Origin: CBCOTE01 sp965112965
GTDB taxonomy: Bacteria > Desulfobacterota > Desulfovibrionia > Desulfovibrionales > Desulfovibrionaceae
Assembly (NCBI GenBank): GCA_965112965.1
Contig: CBCOTE010000022.1
Coordinates: forward strand, 186,001-250,000
DNA: 64,000 nucleotides
Direction: 5' to 3'
Part shown: one piece after another, positions 62,018 through 64,000 of the stretch
Layout: each line of letters starts with the position of its first letter
Position numbering within the stretch: the stretch's first letter is position 1
Notes under the pieces: model-generated
Seen by the model: only the letters and a program-made list of their open reading frames with translations
Told to the model about the DNA's origin: nothing
The model's database searches: none
Position numbers and translations under genes: made by a program

Positions 62018-62140
62018 ACAAATATTATTTCGATTTGTAGACAATGCCTCCGACCATGGCAAGTATTTTTTTATGACCGACATTAGTATAATCTGCCTGT
62101 AATTTCTGTTTATTCGCTACGTCAGTTGGCGGTGGTGTAA

Positions 62141-63304
62141 CTACCCTGATTCACGTGACTCCATCATAGCTACTGCTGGCAGCACTTTGCCTTCTAGGAA
62201 TTCCAGGAACGCACCGCCGCCAGTTGATAGGTATGAAATGCTATTCGCTAATCCGAATTTTTCCACTGCTGCCACTGTGTCACCGCCACCTGCTATGGAG
62301 AACGCTGTACTTTCTGCAATGGCATGTGCCAGTACTTTGGTTCCATTCGCGAATTCGTCTAACTCAAACATACCTACCGGACCGTTCCACACAATGGTTC
62401 CGGCCTTCCTGATTAGGTCCGCATATTGCTTAGCTGTTTCCGGACCGATATCTAAGATTAGCTCTTCTGGACTTACCATGTCTACCTTGCAGATACGTGG
62501 CGTGACACCGGCTTTGGCCTCAGTTGCCACTACCACGTCTACCGGCATGGGGATCTTTCCCCCTGTTGCCTTTGTTGTGTCCAGTAGCTGGCGGGCTTCC
62601 TCCATTAGGTCGGGTTCATAGAGGCTCTTGCCAATTGCATTTCCCGTAGCTGCAATGAAAGTGTTGGCGATACCGCCACCTACGATGAGTTGATCTACCT
62701 TTCTGGACAACGCGTCCAGGATTGTTAGTTTGGTTGAAATTTTGGATCCGGCCACGATGGCTACCGTGGGTTGTTTGGGATTATTCAGGGCTTTGCCCAG
62801 AGCGTCCAGCTCTGCGCAGAGCAGAGGACCGGCGCAGGCTACAGGCGCAAATTTACCTGCTGCGTGTGTTGAGGCTTGGGCCCGGTGTGCCGTACCGAAG
62901 GCGTCCATTACGTATATGTCACATAATGACGCCATCAGTCGTCCCAACGCCTCATCGTTTTTTTTCTCCCCTGGCGTGAAGCGAATATTCTCGAAAAGAA
63001 CTACTTCACCCAGCTGAGGATCTATCCCGGCCTGCCAGTCCTGAACCAACCTTACTGGCACATTAAGGAGTTCTTGTAGTCGCGCCGCTACCGGAGCTAA
63101 GGACCATATCTTCTCATATATATCCTTCGTAGGCCGGCCTAGATGGGACATAGCCATCACTCTTGCCCCACGTTCTAGGGCTAGTTTAATTGTAGACATG
63201 CTAGCCCGAATGCGTGCGTCATTGGTGATACGTCCTTCTTTTATCGGCACGTTCAAGTCTTCGCGTATGAGTACCCGTTTGCCTACCAGGTTTAGATCAG
63301 TCAT
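62141..63304 (-). CDS. pgk: Phosphoglycerate kinase
   Basis: Glycolytic ATP-forming step from 1,3-bisphosphoglycerate. Two-domain enzyme with RVLIREDLNVP, MSHLGRPT, LLDTTKATGGKIPMPVDVVV and the nucleotide-binding GGGDTVAAVEKFG. From the ATG at 63304 it is 387 residues, a normal length. But the only ribosome binding site (AAAGGAG, 63334-63328) is 23 bases away from this ATG and 8 bases from an in-frame ATA at 63319; starting there would add IAVKR before MTDLNLVGKRV, matching the N-terminal extension of many Pgk proteins. See findings. It ends in TAG and lies 94 bases downstream of tkt. Confidence 0.96.
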   Translation of the reverse strand: MTDLNLVGKRVLIREDLNVPIKEGRITNDARIRASMSTIKLALERGARVMAMSHLGRPTKDIYEKIWSLAPVAARLQELLNVPVRLVQDWQAGIDPQLGEVVLFENIRFTPGEKKNDEALGRLMASLCDIYVMDAFGTAHRAQASTHAAGKFAPVACAGPLLCAELDALGKALNNPKQPTVAIVAGSKISTKLTILDALSRKVDQLIVGGGIANTFIAATGNAIGKSLYEPDLMEEARQLLDTTKATGGKIPMPVDVVVATEAKAGVTPRICKVDMVSPEELILDIGPETAKQYADLIRKAGTIVWNGPVGMFELDEFANGTKVLAHAIAESTAFSIAGGGDTVAAVEKFGLANSISYLSTGGGAFLEFLEGKVLPAVAMMESRESG

Positions 63305-63316
63305 GCGTTTTACAGC

Positions 63317-63334
63317 TATAACGTGTTCTCCTTT
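63317..63334 (-). promoter_or_regulatory. Ribosome binding site of pgk that favours an ATA start
   Basis: AAAGGAG at 63334-63328 on the minus strand, then eight bases, then ATA at 63319-63317 in frame with pgk. The annotated ATG at 63304 is 15 bases further downstream, beyond the usual spacing. The site therefore argues for initiation at ATA or for a recent ATG-to-ATA change of the original start. Confidence 0.6.
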
Positions 63335-63413
63335 CGGGATTGACTGCGTTAATCATATCGAGGAACAGCCACTTCTGTTGATGGTCCGGCCGTGGTTCGG
63401 TCTTAGTCGTATT

Positions 63414-64000
63414 CTACAGTACTGACTCAATTATTTTAATTAGATTGTCTACGGTGAAGCCAAAATGCTCGAAAAGTTTGTAGCCAGGGCCGGATTCGCC
63501 GAAGCGATCTAGGCCTAGCACTTGGCCTGTCAGTCCCACGTATTGATACCAGCCTGCTGTGGCCCCGGCCTCCACTGCCACCCGGGACGTCACTGTCTTT
63601 GGTAGCACTGTGTCGTGGTAGGCTGTGTCCTGGGCTGCGAAGCGTTCCATACAGGGCATAGAGACTACTCGCACCTGCCGGCCGGCTGCGGCAAGTCGTT
63701 TCTGCGCCATCAGAGCCAAAAATACCTCTGAGCCAGTGGCTAGTACAATAACCTCGGGTGTACTTTGGCAGTCCACTAATACGTATCCACCTCGGCCCAC
63801 ATTTTTCAGGGTTACGATATCCCGGGTCAGTCTTGGCAGATTCTGGCGGGTTAGACACAAGACTGTAGGGCCTTCGTTACGTTTCAATCCTGATTGCCAG
63901 GCTGCTACAGTTTCCACCACGTCTGCCGGTCGCCATACCTCAAGGTTAGGTATAAGCCGTAAGGAGGCTATCTGTTCTACGGGTTGATGCGTGGGGCCAT
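63414..64000 (-). CDS. tkt: Transketolase (3' part, runs off the window)
   Basis: Transfers two-carbon units in the non-oxidative pentose phosphate pathway. The visible part is about 195 C-terminal residues. It enters from the window edge at the conserved GPTHQPVEQIASLRLIPNL, followed by VWRPADVVETVAAW, then GYVLVDCQSTPEVIVLATGS and the C-terminal domain ending IIKIIESVL. No lesions. It ends in TAG and is followed by pgk on the same strand, an arrangement I recall from Desulfovibrio. The catalytic thiamine-binding domain lies outside the window. Confidence 0.94.
   Translation of the reverse strand, partial: GPTHQPVEQIASLRLIPNLEVWRPADVVETVAAWQSGLKRNEGPTVLCLTRQNLPRLTRDIVTLKNVGRGGYVLVDCQSTPEVIVLATGSEVFLALMAQKRLAAAGRQVRVVSMPCMERFAAQDTAYHDTVLPKTVTSRVAVEAGATAGWYQYVGLTGQVLGLDRFGESGPGYKLFEHFGFTVDNLIKIIESVL

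Noticed and set aside
15949..64000. Genome-wide reassignment of TAG to an amino acid
   Set aside because: TAG closes several intact genes exactly at their expected C-termini (63-aa gene, engB, purU, SUMF1 protein, pgk, tkt, ABC ATPase), and none of the intact genes has an internal TAG. A rare pyrrolysine use is still possible, but a general reassignment is not.

Overview
This window looks like part of the chromosome of a host-restricted, decaying member of the Desulfovibrionales (Desulfobacterota). The lineage is inferred from gene content and neighbourhoods: a fused TIGR03960/TIGR03936 radical-SAM protein, an aroQ remnant followed by efp-ftsK-lolA, transketolase beside pgk, and remnants of a tungsten-type aldehyde:ferredoxin oxidoreductase followed by moaD. 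No search was run, so the genus is open. About 25 kb of the 64 kb (near 40 %) is intact coding sequence. Most of the rest is broken and shrunken former genes, poorer in G+C, rich in stops and homopolymer runs. I see no insertion sequences, prophage, CRISPR array or integrase.

Layout. 1-2.0 kb (minus): rpmH-rnpA-yidD-yidC, the L34/RNase P/membrane-insertase cluster. 2.0-5.1 kb (plus): a small conserved protein and the radical-SAM fusion. 5.1-9.5 kb: eroded DNA with a very AT-rich patch. 9.5-11.5 kb (minus): rfbB-rfbD for dTDP-L-rhamnose. 11.7 kb: tRNA-Val(CAC). 12.5-14.4 kb: a tiny lipoprotein fragment, eroded DNA and an orphan MacB/LolD-type ATPase. 14.8-16.9 kb: tRNA-Met, uppP, a 63-aa protein and engB. 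17-21.6 kb (plus): aroQ pseudogene, efp, ftsK, lolA. 21.6-22.9 kb: moeA pseudogene. 26.4-28.5 kb: uvrB. 31.0-32.6 kb: aldehyde oxidoreductase and moaD pseudogenes. 34.3-37.3 kb: ligA and dapB. 41.8-42.7 kb: a secreted SUMF1-fold protein isolated in decayed DNA. 44.5-47.3 kb (minus): ridA, purU and a sugar-phosphate transferase. 49.7-52.4 kb (minus): a P2-type cation ATPase. About 54-55 kb: sensor-kinase remnant. 57.5-60.6 kb: remnants of an RND efflux pump and its adaptor. 61.9-64 kb (minus): tRNA-Phe, pgk and the 3' part of tkt.

How it fits together. The survivors serve translation, membrane biogenesis, the cell wall and surface glycan, DNA maintenance, lysine/DAP synthesis and central carbon metabolism. 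The broken genes serve efflux, sensing, the shikimate pathway and the pterin (Mo/W) cofactor with an enzyme that uses it. This is the usual pattern of an intracellular or tightly host-bound lineage.

The observation I would check first: in two conserved genes, pgk and uppP, the position where the family normally starts is an ATA codon at a good distance from a Shine-Dalgarno sequence. Others are a perfect 22-bp inverted repeat between the aldehyde oxidoreductase remnant and moaD, a moaD broken by what looks like one frameshift with its terminal Gly-Gly intact, and a secreted SUMF1-fold protein lacking the catalytic cysteines of formylglycine-generating enzyme.
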